Source: Sphingobacteriaceae bacterium (GTDB lineage Bacteria > Bacteroidota > Bacteroidia > Sphingobacteriales > Sphingobacteriaceae). From it: DNA of 51,597 nt. Numbering within the stretch: the first letter of the stretch is position 1; the number at the start of each line of letters is the position of its first letter. A program made the translations under genes and the position numbers. Below are positions 9,528 to 17,088 of this stretch, piece by piece. The notes under the pieces are model-generated. The model made no database searches and was not told where the DNA came from. It worked only from the letters and a program-made list of their open reading frames with translations. The stretch covers positions 1 to 51,597 of the forward strand of contig CANHGR010000014.1 of assembly GCA_947460875.1 (NCBI GenBank). The letters run 5' to 3'.

Positions 9528-9568
9528 TTTGGACTGCAAAGAAACGAAATATATCTTTGCAGTCCAAT
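9528..9568. promoter_or_regulatory. Palindromic region with back-to-back promoters (era / tRNA operon)
   Basis: TTGGACTGCAAAG (9529-9541) and CTTTGCAGTCCAA (9555-9567) form a perfect 13-bp inverted repeat with a 13-base centre. On the plus strand TTTG (9528-9531) and TATCTTTG (9552-9559) are 20 bases apart, matching the Bacteroidota promoter, and point to the tRNA genes. The mirror image on the minus strand gives ATTG and TTTCTTTG, also 20 bases apart with one mismatch in the -7 box, and points to era. The symmetry therefore places both promoters on one palindrome. It could also act as an operator or form a hairpin. Confidence 0.6.
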
Positions 9569-9658
9569 TTAAGAAGCCAAAACACATCTGTTAAAGCGGA
9601 AAAATTGTCAGTTGTGGGCTTGCCCGCCGGGAACATAGCCCGTTAAATTATGTCACAG

Positions 9659-9731
<73 letters not shown>

Positions 9732-9743
9732 CCTACGAATTGT

Positions 9744-9822
9744 ATGATTTAGAGATGTACGATTTACGATTTGTTTTCCAAAGCGTCTAAATCGTACATC
9801 TAAAATCAAAGATCGTAAATCA
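9744..9822. repeat. Inverted and iterated words between two tRNA genes
   Basis: AGATGTACGATTTA (9753-9766) and TAAATCGTACATCT (9788-9801) are a perfect 14-bp inverted repeat. Words of the type GATTTACGAT, GATGTACGAT and GATCGTAAATC recur on both sides. The hairpin sits in the spacer of the tRNA transcript and has no T-tract, so it is more likely a processing structure or a mutational word expansion than a terminator. Confidence 0.6.
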
Positions 9823-9825
9823 ATT

Positions 9826-9897
9826 GGCCCGTTCGTCTAGGGGTTAGGACGCCAGGTTTTCATCCTGGTAACAGGGGTTCGATTCCCCTACGGGCTA
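9826..9897 (+). tRNA. tRNA-Glu (TTC)
   Basis: The acceptor GGCCCGT (9826-9832) pairs with ACGGGCT (9890-9896) with a G-T wobble at the end. The anticodon stem-loop CCAGG-TTTTCAT-CCTGG gives anticodon TTC, and the T arm is AGGGG-TTCGATT-CCCCT. CCA is not encoded. An intrinsic terminator follows at 9912-9948. The last 12 bases (CCCTACGGGCTA) recur at 11427-11438, which is a possible integration scar. Confidence 0.95.
9886..9897 (+). repeat. Candidate att repeat, left copy (3' end of tRNA-Glu)
   Basis: CCCTACGGGCTA is exactly the last 12 bases of tRNA-Glu and is repeated in the same orientation at 11427-11438, 1541 bases away. Duplication of a tRNA 3' end is what site-specific integration into a tRNA gene leaves behind. 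No integrase is present between the copies, so only a remnant could be involved. Confidence 0.4.
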
Positions 9898-9911
9898 CTT
9901 CAATTAAATTT

Positions 9912-9948
9912 AAAACCCCTGTAATTCAATAGATTACAGGGGTTTTTT
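9912..9948 (+). terminator. Intrinsic terminator of the tRNA-Met/tRNA-Glu transcript
   Basis: AAAACCCCTGTAAT (9912-9925) and ATTACAGGGGTTTT (9933-9946) form a perfect 14-bp stem with a 7-base loop, ending in a run of six T. It starts 15 bases after the tRNA-Glu gene. Confidence 0.9.
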
Positions 9949-10415
9949 AATTGGCGGGTAACAAATAACTAACACAATTCGTCCTTTAATGCAAAAAAGA
10001 GATCAAAATTTTATACAATCGGGCAGGAAGGCAGGCATTAATCGCCTCCGCTCCCCTTCTCGTTTTTAAGTGCTTGCAATGATGATAAACGTTTGAATCC
10101 ATTGCTCAAATTTCATGGTTCTGTTTCTTCTCCGGCTTGGTTTGTGTCTCCACGAACCAAGCATAACTCTTAACTTAAATCTTTCAGAAACGAAAATTAA
10201 TTATTTCTGCCTTCATAGTAAGTCGCTGAAGAATATGGGTAGTAGTCTACACTACAACTTGGTTAATGCCTTCACGAACCTCAAAATTCCTCCCGTAAAT
10301 CTATTACACCGAACAGAAAGGCTTGCTTGAGATGGATTTCGTATGAGCGAGTCGGAGACTCTTTTTTATCTGGGAATCCGTAGAGCCCAGCGGAACTCTA
10401 CGGATAGTGAGGTCT
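9949..10415. other. Gene-free stretch with hairpins
   Basis: No convincing gene is seen. A 71-codon plus-strand frame (10115-10330) has no family resemblance and overlaps hairpin repeats, so it is not called. The stretch holds two related 20-base hairpin units (10139-10158 and 10261-10280). A short hairpin, GAGTC-GGA-GACTC (10349-10361), runs into six T and would be a weak plus-strand terminator. A perfect 10-bp inverted repeat (10376-10385 with 10396-10405) lies just after the stop of the minus-strand gene at 10416 and may close that transcript, although no T-tract follows on the minus strand. Confidence 0.5.
10139..10280. repeat. Pair of dispersed hairpin units
   Basis: GGTTTGTGTCTCCACGAACC (10139-10158) and GGTTAATGCCTTCACGAACC (10261-10280) agree at 16 of 20 positions. 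The first unit is a good hairpin whose stem extends outward to GCTTGG / CCAAGC (10135-10162). Units of this shape look like a dispersed intergenic repeat family; only two copies are visible here. Confidence 0.5.
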
Positions 10416-11084
10416 TCACTTCAACTCGAAAATATACGTCCGGTCCGCGCCGGAGGTTTCCTTCCCTTGGTCCGTGGTGCCACGCGGAACGAACGTGATC
10501 CTTGGTTTCTGGCCTGTGAAGGAGACGACCACAGCATCCTTTTCATGCTGGTGCGCCGGTGGCTGAGTACCCTGCGCGGCAATGTCCTCCCAAATGATCA
10601 GGCGGTTGCTTTCGCGGACCTGCTTGCCGAGCCCTGTGGAAGCGGTGTTTGCGCCGCCCACCGCCGTCGTGGGTTCCTTAAGCTCAAGGAACACCGCCCG
10701 CAGCACATCCGTGCCTACCCCTTCTTCACTGTGGGTGACGCCACTGCGGAAGAAGAAAGTATCCCAGGCGGTGGTGTGGGTTGGCGAACGCTGGCCTTGC
10801 GGAGACACAATTACCCGATCGCCGCTGGTGTAATAAACGCCGGCATAGTCGTAGAGATGGCGGTGTGTGGGATAGGCGCGTTGCAGCCAAGAAACGTCCC
10901 AAACGATAACACGATCGTTCTCAAGCACTTTGGTTGCGCCTTCACGGTCAAACGGCTGGGGATAAGTCTGGGCAGTTTGGGGCGAAGTCTGAGCGGGCTG
11001 GGGCATCTGGGCCATGAGAGCTGCACTGTTGAAAAAGAGTCCTATCGCTAAGGCGATGGATTGAAAGTTTTTTTTCTTGTTCAT
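10416..11084 (-). CDS. GC-rich secreted protein with two cupin-like repeats
   Basis: This 222-residue protein starts with a signal peptide (Met-Asn-Lys-Lys-Lys, hydrophobic core, cleavage after Leu-Met-Ala near residue 25) and a Pro/Gln/Thr-rich linker. Two similar halves follow. Near residues 50-100 is VLENDRVIVWDVSW then PTHRH; near residues 155-205 is VRESNRLIIWEDI then PPAHQHEKD. The pattern (strand, strand, then Pro with clustered His) resembles the cupin metal-binding motif, so a tandem bicupin in the periplasm is likely, of unknown substrate. The codons are very GC-rich: bases 10441-10500 contain 40 G+C of 60, against 13 of 60 at 11281-11340. This suggests acquisition from a GC-rich donor. 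An opposite-strand frame is also long but lacks a signal peptide. Confidence 0.72.
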   Translation of the reverse strand: MNKKKNFQSIALAIGLFFNSAALMAQMPQPAQTSPQTAQTYPQPFDREGATKVLENDRVIVWDVSWLQRAYPTHRHLYDYAGVYYTSGDRVIVSPQGQRSPTHTTAWDTFFFRSGVTHSEEGVGTDVLRAVFLELKEPTTAVGGANTASTGLGKQVRESNRLIIWEDIAAQGTQPPAHQHEKDAVVVSFTGQKPRITFVPRGTTDQGKETSGADRTYIFELK

Positions 11085-11745
11085 GAATTATATTTTAAAG
11101 TAGGATTATAATAACGTAATCTAAGATATAAATCTTAGTTGAAACTAAGCCTATCTCCTTACTCGTAAAATGTATTATAGTTGATCGATTGTAAATTGAA
11201 GCTAATGAAAGTACATCACTTGGGTTCGTGTACATCGATTTATAAAGCCAAACGCTGAAGATTCGTTAACGTTAAATCGCATACAATTTTTCATACAATA
11301 TTTTCACTCACCATTTTTTAATCAATTGAACGAATGAATAAGAGATCTTAAAGATTCAAGCTTTGTTTATATAGTTCAAGTATTACTTTGCACAACTTTG
11401 CACAAATGAAACATGGGAAAGGGGAGCCCTACGGGCTATGAAAAACCTCATTTTTAATATCAGAAGTAGGGTTTTTTATTTTCGGGCCCTAGCTATCTTG
11501 ATTTACTCTTTTGATTAATGAGGAACATTAAATAATCTAAATCTAGGAAGTAATTATACTAAATGGGTTATGGATTAGGTATTTGATTTATAAGGTGTCC
11601 CTAAGTATTGAATTCGTTCGGTCGTCCCCTTTAATTCAAGATAAAGCATATACATCTTAGTTAAATATCTACCTAGCATAGATTAAGATTCCCCGGTTTG
11701 TATTATTAAAGGATTATGATTTCTTAGAAACGCGAAATCTAGCTC
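11085..11745. other. AT-rich gene-free stretch with promoter-like and att-like sites
   Basis: No gene is recognised in either strand. A promoter-like TTTG (in GCTTTGTTT near 11370) with TTACTTTG about 17 bases later is followed by the 12-base tRNA-Glu end copy at 11427-11438. After it comes an imperfect terminator-like hairpin, AAAAACCT (11441-11448) with AGGGTTTTTT (11468-11477). Together these look like the tail of a tRNA locus without the tRNA body. The rest, including the 260 bases before the M28 peptidase gene, shows nothing recognisable. Confidence 0.5.
11427..11438 (+). repeat. Candidate att repeat, right copy
   Basis: CCCTACGGGCTA is identical to the tRNA-Glu 3' end at 9886-9897. Flanking bases differ on both sides (GGAG before and TGAA after, against GATTC and CTTC), so the identity is limited to the 12 bases. 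A terminator-like hairpin follows at once (11441-11477), as expected for a displaced tRNA 3' end. Alternatively it is what remains of a deleted second tRNA-Glu gene. Confidence 0.4.
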
Positions 11746-11793
11746 TTGTTAATCTCAATTAATTTCTTGATATTAACAGTTAAACTGATTGAC

Positions 11794-13374
11794 ATGAAAA
11801 CACCACGTATTCGCTCTGCGGCAATAGCTGCATTCCAATTGTTAATTCTATTAAATTTTCTCTCGCTAGCGTCTCAAGCTCAAACGGCTCAGAATGCAGT
11901 AATCGATGCCATCATTAAAGAAGCGAACGAGAACTCACAGCTTGAAAAGATGGCACATGAGTTAATGGACGGTATCGGTCCGAGGTTGGTCGGCACGCCA
12001 CAAATGAAGCAGGCGAATGATTGGGCTGTTGCAACGTATCAGACGTGGGGGATCTCTGCAAAGAACGAAAAATGGGGAGAATGGCGTGGCTGGGAACGCG
12101 GCATATCACACATCGATATGATTTCTCCCAGAGTGCGTTCGATTGAAGGCACACAGCTGGCCTGGAGTCCGGCTACTGGTCCAAGAGGCGTAATAGCAGA
12201 GTTGATTATTCTCGCTGATTTGGTTGATTCTAATGCTTTTAAAGCATGGTTACCAAACGTAAAAGGCAAATTTGTTCTAATCTCCATGAACCAGCCAACA
12301 GGCAGACCAGATTATAATTGGACAGAATTTGCTACTAAGGAAAGCGCAGATAAGATGCGCGCCGATCGTGCCGCACAAACCACGGCATGGACACGCCGCA
12401 TCCAAAAAACCGGGCTAAATGCCCGCACACTCGCTATTACACTCGAAAAGGCAGGCGCGGCGGGGATAATCGCGAGCAACTGGTCGGCAGGATTTGGTGT
12501 AAATAAAATTTTTAGTGCTTACACGAAGAACATTCCAACAGTTGATATTGCGTTAGAAGATTATGGTCTACTTTATCGCTTGACAGAATCAGGAACTAGC
12601 CCGAAAATTAGCATCCGCACAGAATCGAAAGAGCTCGGGGTCGTTCCAACCTACAATACCATTGCAGAAATAAAAGGCAGTGAAAAACCTGAGGAGTACG
12701 TCATGCTTTCGGCTCACTTTGATTCCTGGGATGGTGGCACAGGTGCTACCGATAATGGGACGGGTACGCTGACGATGATGGAGGCAATGCGCCTGCTAAA
12801 GAAGTTTTATCCTAATCCTAAACGAACAATTTTAGTAGGTCATTGGGCAAGTGAGGAGCAAGGGTTAAACGGTTCAAGAGCATTTGTGGAGGATCATCCG
12901 GAGGTTGTAAGCAACTTACAAGCTTTGTTTAATCAAGACAATGGTACTGGGAGAGTTGTTAATCTTTCCGGACAAGGTTTCTTAAATTCTTATGATTATT
13001 TGAGTCGATGGCTAACCCAAGTTCCGGCAAATATTCGCTCGCAGGTTGTGACTTCTTTTCCGGGGACTCCGGGTGCGGGAGGTTCTGATTTTGCTTCCTT
13101 CGTAGCTGCCGGTGCACCAGCATTTAATTTAAGCTCGTTGAACTGGTCTTATAGCAATTATACTTGGCATACTAACCGCGATACTTACGACAAGATTGTC
13201 TTTGATGATGTAAGAAATAATGCGATTTTAACAGCTATATTGGTTTATATGGCATGCGAAGATCCATTAAAAACATCTAGAGATAAAAGTGTATTGCCTA
13301 TTAGTGTTCAAACGGGTCAGCCTGCGAATTGGCCGTCTATGGTGAAACCGACACGAAGGGGCGGCCTGGATTAA
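11794..13374 (+). CDS. Secreted M28-family zinc metallopeptidase with PA domain
   Basis: This is a periplasmic or secreted aminopeptidase/carboxypeptidase-type enzyme. I place the start at ATG 11794, where a signal peptide begins (Met-Lys-Thr-Pro-Arg-Ile-Arg, hydrophobic core, Ser-Gln-Ala-Gln). The 16 upstream codons in frame look like leader. The protein of 526 residues has a PA-type insertion (about 130-280) and then the catalytic domain. Zinc ligands are visible: His308 in SAHFDSWDGG, Asp320 in GATDNGTG, the Glu354-Glu355 pair in ASEEQG, the Asp in FNQDNGTG, and a late His in WHTNRDTYD. All expected residues are present. The nucleoside phosphorylase gene follows 10 bases after the stop, so the two are probably one transcript. 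Confidence 0.92.
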   Translation: MKTPRIRSAAIAAFQLLILLNFLSLASQAQTAQNAVIDAIIKEANENSQLEKMAHELMDGIGPRLVGTPQMKQANDWAVATYQTWGISAKNEKWGEWRGWERGISHIDMISPRVRSIEGTQLAWSPATGPRGVIAELIILADLVDSNAFKAWLPNVKGKFVLISMNQPTGRPDYNWTEFATKESADKMRADRAAQTTAWTRRIQKTGLNARTLAITLEKAGAAGIIASNWSAGFGVNKIFSAYTKNIPTVDIALEDYGLLYRLTESGTSPKISIRTESKELGVVPTYNTIAEIKGSEKPEEYVMLSAHFDSWDGGTGATDNGTGTLTMMEAMRLLKKFYPNPKRTILVGHWASEEQGLNGSRAFVEDHPEVVSNLQALFNQDNGTGRVVNLSGQGFLNSYDYLSRWLTQVPANIRSQVVTSFPGTPGAGGSDFASFVAAGAPAFNLSSLNWSYSNYTWHTNRDTYDKIVFDDVRNNAILTAILVYMACEDPLKTSRDKSVLPISVQTGQPANWPSMVKPTRRGGLD

Positions 13375-13384
13375 CAGAAGTAAA

Positions 13385-14257
13385 ATGGCTCTGCGTCAAA
13401 TTAAATCTACAGACCTAATCCTAAACGACGATGGTAGCGTCTATCATCTGAATCTGCTTCCAGAAGATATTGCTAACACGATCATCACGGTAGGAGACCC
13501 TGATAGAGTTGCTGAACTGAGTAAGTATTTCGATGAGATTGAGCTGAAAAAAAGCAAACGGGAATTTATTACGCATACCGGTCGGATCGGCAAACATCGT
13601 ATCAGCGTGATATCAACCGGGATTGGGACGGGGAATATCGATATTGTTCTGAATGAGCTGGATGCTTTAAAAAACGTCGATTTAAAAACAAGATTCATTA
13701 AGCCCGATTTTCAAAAACTGAATATTATCAGAATTGGAACTTCCGGTGCGATACAAAAAGAGATTCCAGTTAATAGCATTTTAATTTCTTCGGCGGCTTT
13801 TGGATTGGATAATGTGATTCAGTTTTACCAACATCAACCATCAAGTGAAGAGCGGGCCTGCCTGTCTGCATTTGAACAATTATTGCCATCAGGATATACG
13901 ATCAAGCCTTACTATATTTCGGCAGGGAAGGAATTATTTGAAAGGTTTTCTAAAGACTTTATGCAGGGTATCACCATAACCGCCCCAGGTTTTTATGCGC
14001 CACAAGGGCGCACTGTAAGAGCGCTGCATTCAATGCCCTTGTTGATGGATTTAATCTCGGCGTTTAATTTTGACGGTAAGAAAATTACTAACCTTGAAAT
14101 GGAGACGGCCGGAATATACGGTCTGGCTTCGGTTTTGGGGCATCAGGCGATCTCGTTCAACGTGATATTAGCGAACAGGGCTACAGATGAATTTAGCAAG
14201 GATCCCGCGGGGGTGATGGATAGGGGGATAAAAGAGATTTTGGGGAGCTTGTTTTGA
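13385..14257 (+). CDS. Nucleoside phosphorylase (uridine phosphorylase-like)
   Basis: The enzyme belongs to the PNP/UDP phosphorylase family, which splits nucleosides with phosphate to base and ribose 1-phosphate in the cytoplasm. The 290 residues show the phosphate-binding N-terminal pattern (VGDPDRVAELSKYF near residues 36-49), STGIGTGNIDIVLNEL, IRIGTSGAI near residue 117, and the family active-site sequence NLEMETAGIYG near residues 237-247. The Met-Glu-Thr core is the part that contacts the ribose. Substrate preference (uridine or purine) cannot be read from the sequence. It follows the M28 peptidase gene by 10 bases. Confidence 0.88.
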   Translation: MALRQIKSTDLILNDDGSVYHLNLLPEDIANTIITVGDPDRVAELSKYFDEIELKKSKREFITHTGRIGKHRISVISTGIGTGNIDIVLNELDALKNVDLKTRFIKPDFQKLNIIRIGTSGAIQKEIPVNSILISSAAFGLDNVIQFYQHQPSSEERACLSAFEQLLPSGYTIKPYYISAGKELFERFSKDFMQGITITAPGFYAPQGRTVRALHSMPLLMDLISAFNFDGKKITNLEMETAGIYGLASVLGHQAISFNVILANRATDEFSKDPAGVMDRGIKEILGSLF

Positions 14258-14340
14258 GAAGGGCAAGGAACTGAATAGTTCTTTAAAGCTTGCTGCATTG
14301 GGCTTAGGCTGAAACGAGTTAGCACCAATAAACCCAATAA

Positions 14341-14373
14341 AAAACAAAAAAGGCCGTCGTTTTAGACGGCCTT
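14341..14373 (-). terminator. Intrinsic terminator (minus strand)
   Basis: AAGGCCGTC (14350-14358) and GACGGCCTT (14365-14373) form a 9-bp stem with a 6-base loop. On the minus strand it is followed by TTTTTGTTTT, so it ends the transcript of the lipoprotein gene at 14396-15901. Confidence 0.85.
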
Positions 14374-14395
14374 CACGATTTAATAACTCTAAATT

Positions 14396-15901
14396 TTAAA
14401 ACGTTGCCGGACTGTAAACCTTTACAACACCATCATTTTCACTGCTTACGATCAATAAACTTTTTTTCGTTGGGCTATCCTTTGCCGGAACAAACATCAC
14501 GCCTTCGGGCGCATCACCGGTTTTCAATATTTGCAAGAATACCGGTGCTGCAGGATTGCTAATATCATAAACCGCAACTGCATCTACTCTTTCCATCGCT
14601 ACAAAAGCAATCTGTTTTGAGCCTACAGTACCGATGGTTATTCCTTCCGGTTCAACTGATTTATCATCACTTCTGGTGTCATCGTAGTAGCCAGCGGCGA
14701 TCACTTTTACATCCAGTTCATTTTTGCTGTCGAATAGTTGCGTTCCATCATTTCCATTCCATACGCTGAACGATCTTGATCCTAATGAATATAGAGCATC
14801 AAAATCACCGTCATTATCGGTATCACCAAGAGTGCTGGTTATATTCAGGCGTCCAAGCTGCGTATCTCCTTTAAGTACGCTTCCGGTAGGGAAAGCAGTC
14901 GGATCCAGGCTTACGTCTTTTACTCGCTTTACTTCCACAAAATTGGTATACTCGCGCGCATCGCCTTCATTAGCAGTAAATAGATAAGGAATACCTAATT
15001 TTTCTGTTACCGCAATCGCATCAGGCATATACACTCCTTTTACATTCCATTTTGCAAGGGTCATAGCGTTATCTCTGTCGCTAGGGTCAATTGAATTTCC
15101 ATCAACATTATAATCTTTGAAACCAAGTGGGAAGATGTTTGTAATTGTTTTTGTAGCGAGATTAACTTTTGCAATTCCGTTATTTTCTTGAAGAGTTACC
15201 CATGCAGTTTTCGAATCTGCCGATACCGTAACATATTCAGGTTCGATGTCTTTAACAAAGTTACTGTTAGGGCCAAAGATTCTGAAGCCTTTTGCTTTTA
15301 ACGCTGCTTCTTGACCGCTTAACGACGAAAAATTTACAGTTGTAACAGCATAATTGTCATTTACGGAAATGATTGAAACTGTTCCTTCCGGATCCTTTAG
15401 GTAGTCGGCACTTGGCTCTCCTTCATTTGCTGTGATAATGAATTTGCCATCGGGCGAAAACGTAACCATGTCTGGTAATGCGCCTACGTTTATAGATTTG
15501 ATTTCAGAATAGTCGCTGGTTTTGAATACGACAACCTTTCCATTGGCTTGTTTATCAAGCGACTCAATTGCCGCAGCAAGTTTTCCGCCATGCACACTAA
15601 CACTGTTTACTGTTCCACCGTATGGCGCCATGCTGATGGAACTTATTACGGTCATCGAGGCCGGATTTTTAAGGTCGACAACGTCTATTTTGTTAACTGT
15701 TCCATTGTTTACTACAAATAAGCGGTTTGTCTGAGGGTCGAAGGCACTGATTTCGGCGGCTCCAATATCGCCGATGTCTATCGATCCTACTTCCGCGAAC
15801 GAAGCTGGATTTTCATTTACAAAAAAATCTTCTTCTTTGTCTTTTTTACAAGATGATAAGGCTAACGCCAGGATGAAAAATGGTAGAGCTTTTTTAAACA
15901 T
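14396..15901 (-). CDS. Choice-of-anchor I family lipoprotein (beta-propeller)
   Basis: I place the start at ATG 15901, giving a clean lipoprotein signal (Met-Phe-Lys-Lys, hydrophobic core, lipobox ALSSC with Cys near residue 18). The longer frame to 16081 would put a non-hydrophobic stretch before it. The mature protein of about 480 residues is a WD/YVTN-like propeller with VTFSPDGKFIITANEGEPS and FTANEGDAREY, the repeated NEG sequences typical of the choice-of-anchor I domain, which is found in exported proteins with varied anchors. Acidic loops such as GDTDNDGDFDALY look calcium-binding. In other genomes this domain often accompanies extracellular nucleases or phosphatases. Here a DNase-I-fold enzyme is encoded divergently, 217 bases away. 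The exact role is unknown. Confidence 0.85.
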   Translation of the reverse strand: MFKKALPFFILALALSSCKKDKEEDFFVNENPASFAEVGSIDIGDIGAAEISAFDPQTNRLFVVNNGTVNKIDVVDLKNPASMTVISSISMAPYGGTVNSVSVHGGKLAAAIESLDKQANGKVVVFKTSDYSEIKSINVGALPDMVTFSPDGKFIITANEGEPSADYLKDPEGTVSIISVNDNYAVTTVNFSSLSGQEAALKAKGFRIFGPNSNFVKDIEPEYVTVSADSKTAWVTLQENNGIAKVNLATKTITNIFPLGFKDYNVDGNSIDPSDRDNAMTLAKWNVKGVYMPDAIAVTEKLGIPYLFTANEGDAREYTNFVEVKRVKDVSLDPTAFPTGSVLKGDTQLGRLNITSTLGDTDNDGDFDALYSLGSRSFSVWNGNDGTQLFDSKNELDVKVIAAGYYDDTRSDDKSVEPEGITIGTVGSKQIAFVAMERVDAVAVYDISNPAAPVFLQILKTGDAPEGVMFVPAKDSPTKKSLLIVSSENDGVVKVYSPATF

Positions 15902-16089
15902 ATGATTTGGTTTTTTCTCCAAAGCTATCGGTGAGTTGTTAACAGCGATTGCGGAAGATATTAAGTTTGTGTTAAGAGTTTTAGGGGAAGTAAAAGGTGG
16001 AGGGTTTAGGGAATGGTCGCAGGCGAGGATTGAAGAAGTAATACGAGGCATGCATAGGTTTATTTCTATATTATCTTTCAAAAACGGGC

Positions 16090-16097
16090 TATATTTG
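16090..16097 (+). promoter_or_regulatory. Promoter -7 box before the exported nuclease-fold gene
   Basis: TATATTTG fits TAnnTTTG and lies 21 bases before the ATG at 16119. A clear TTTG at -33 is not seen (a TTTC lies at 16063-16066), so this is a half-supported promoter. Confidence 0.35.
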
Positions 16098-16118
16098 CCT
16101 CTGCTTTAAACTACTTTA

Positions 16119-16928
16119 ATGCGCTCTCTACTCTCTGTTTTTTTTCTATCTATTTCTCTAAGCCTTGCCGCACAAACCGTCAGTATTTGTTCTTGGAATA
16201 TTCAAAATTTCGGACAACGTAAGAGTGATGCTGAGATCTTATTTATCGCTAATACAGTTTGTTCTTATGATGTAATTGCGATTCAAGAAGTTGTTGCAGG
16301 ATTAAGTGGGCCGCCGGCGGTGGCCAAACTGTGGATGCTGTTAAATAAGATAGGAGGGGGTAAATGGCAGTATGAGATCAGTCATGGTACGTCAAGCGAT
16401 CGTTACAGTAAGGAGCGATATGCATTTATTTGGAATAATGCGAAAGTTAAACTTCAGGGCGAAGCTTGGCTGGATAGTAAATACAACTTACAGATAGACA
16501 GGGAACCTTATTTTGCTCGTTTTGTTGTAGGTGGCAAGATATTTACAATTGCAAGTTTCCATGCTGTTCCAAAAGCTAAACAACCTGAAACGGAGATCAA
16601 ATATTTTAAATTTTTTCCGGAGCGTTATCCAACCGATAAGCTCATTTTTTGCGGGGATTTCAATCTTCCACAATTTCATTCAGTTTTTAATCCTTTAAAA
16701 TCAATGGGTTTTTTGCCAGCGTTAAGAAACCAGAAAACTACTCTCAGACAGGACTGCATAAACGGCGACTGCCTGGCATCTGAATATGATAATTTCTTTT
16801 ATAATCGCGGAATGTTCAGGGTGGTCAAGGCAGGGATAATACCATTTTATACCAAGTTCAAGAATATGAGAGAAGCTAGATTAATATCAGATCATCTCCC
16901 GGTGTTTTTGGAAGTCGATTTGCGATAA
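16119..16928 (+). CDS. Secreted endonuclease/exonuclease/phosphatase-family protein
   Basis: The 269-residue protein begins with a signal peptide (Met-Arg-Ser-Leu-Leu, cleaved after Ala-Ala-Gln near residue 19) and has the DNase-I fold motifs in order: CSWNIQNFG near residue 25, AIQEVV near 52 (metal-binding Glu), YAFIWNN near 102, SFHAVPK near 146 (catalytic His), FCGDFNLP near 175 (Asp and Asn), and SDHLPVFLE at the end (catalytic Asp-His). All key residues are present, so an active metal-dependent hydrolase of the periplasm or outside is expected. DNA is a likely substrate, but phosphodiester lipids or other phosphates are possible. Confidence 0.88.
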   Translation: MRSLLSVFFLSISLSLAAQTVSICSWNIQNFGQRKSDAEILFIANTVCSYDVIAIQEVVAGLSGPPAVAKLWMLLNKIGGGKWQYEISHGTSSDRYSKERYAFIWNNAKVKLQGEAWLDSKYNLQIDREPYFARFVVGGKIFTIASFHAVPKAKQPETEIKYFKFFPERYPTDKLIFCGDFNLPQFHSVFNPLKSMGFLPALRNQKTTLRQDCINGDCLASEYDNFFYNRGMFRVVKAGIIPFYTKFKNMREARLISDHLPVFLEVDLR

Positions 16929-16955
16929 GAATAATCCTCACCCTAACTCTCTCCC

Positions 16956-16997
16956 AGAAGGTCATAGACTTCTGCGAGCTCGGGAATAGATTCCCGA
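16956..16997. repeat. Two adjacent small hairpins
   Basis: AGAAG ... CTTCT (within 16956-16973) and the perfect TCGGGAAT-AG-ATTCCCGA (16980-16997) lie between convergent genes. They may stop transcription from the plus strand, although the T-run after the second is short and late. Confidence 0.4.
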
Positions 16998-17088
16998 CTT
17001 GGAAAAGTGTTTTTCTAAGCCAGTTAATGTGTGTCAGGCAGGGATGAGGCGTAGCAAAAAATCTTTTGGAGCAGTGTTCTTTTCAAAT

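Noticed and set aside
10115-10330. 71-codon plus-strand frame followed by a weak terminator-like hairpin
   Set aside because: No family resemblance, and it runs across the two hairpin repeat units. The hairpin match is only 5 bp.
10407-11051. Long plus-strand frame opposite the GC-rich gene
   Set aside because: High GC makes long frames on both strands. The minus-strand reading has a signal peptide and an internal repeat; the plus-strand one has neither.
11746-11793. 16 extra codons before the M28 peptidase
   Set aside because: The basic N-region of the signal peptide begins at ATG 11794. The upstream codons add a second hydrophobic stretch without sense.
15902-16081. 60 extra N-terminal codons for the choice-of-anchor I lipoprotein
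   Set aside because: The lipoprotein signal starts at the internal Met (15901). The extra part has no hydrophobic core and would bury the signal.
16956-16997. Terminator for the exported nuclease gene
   Set aside because: Stems are good, but no T-tract follows directly, so it is recorded only as small hairpins.
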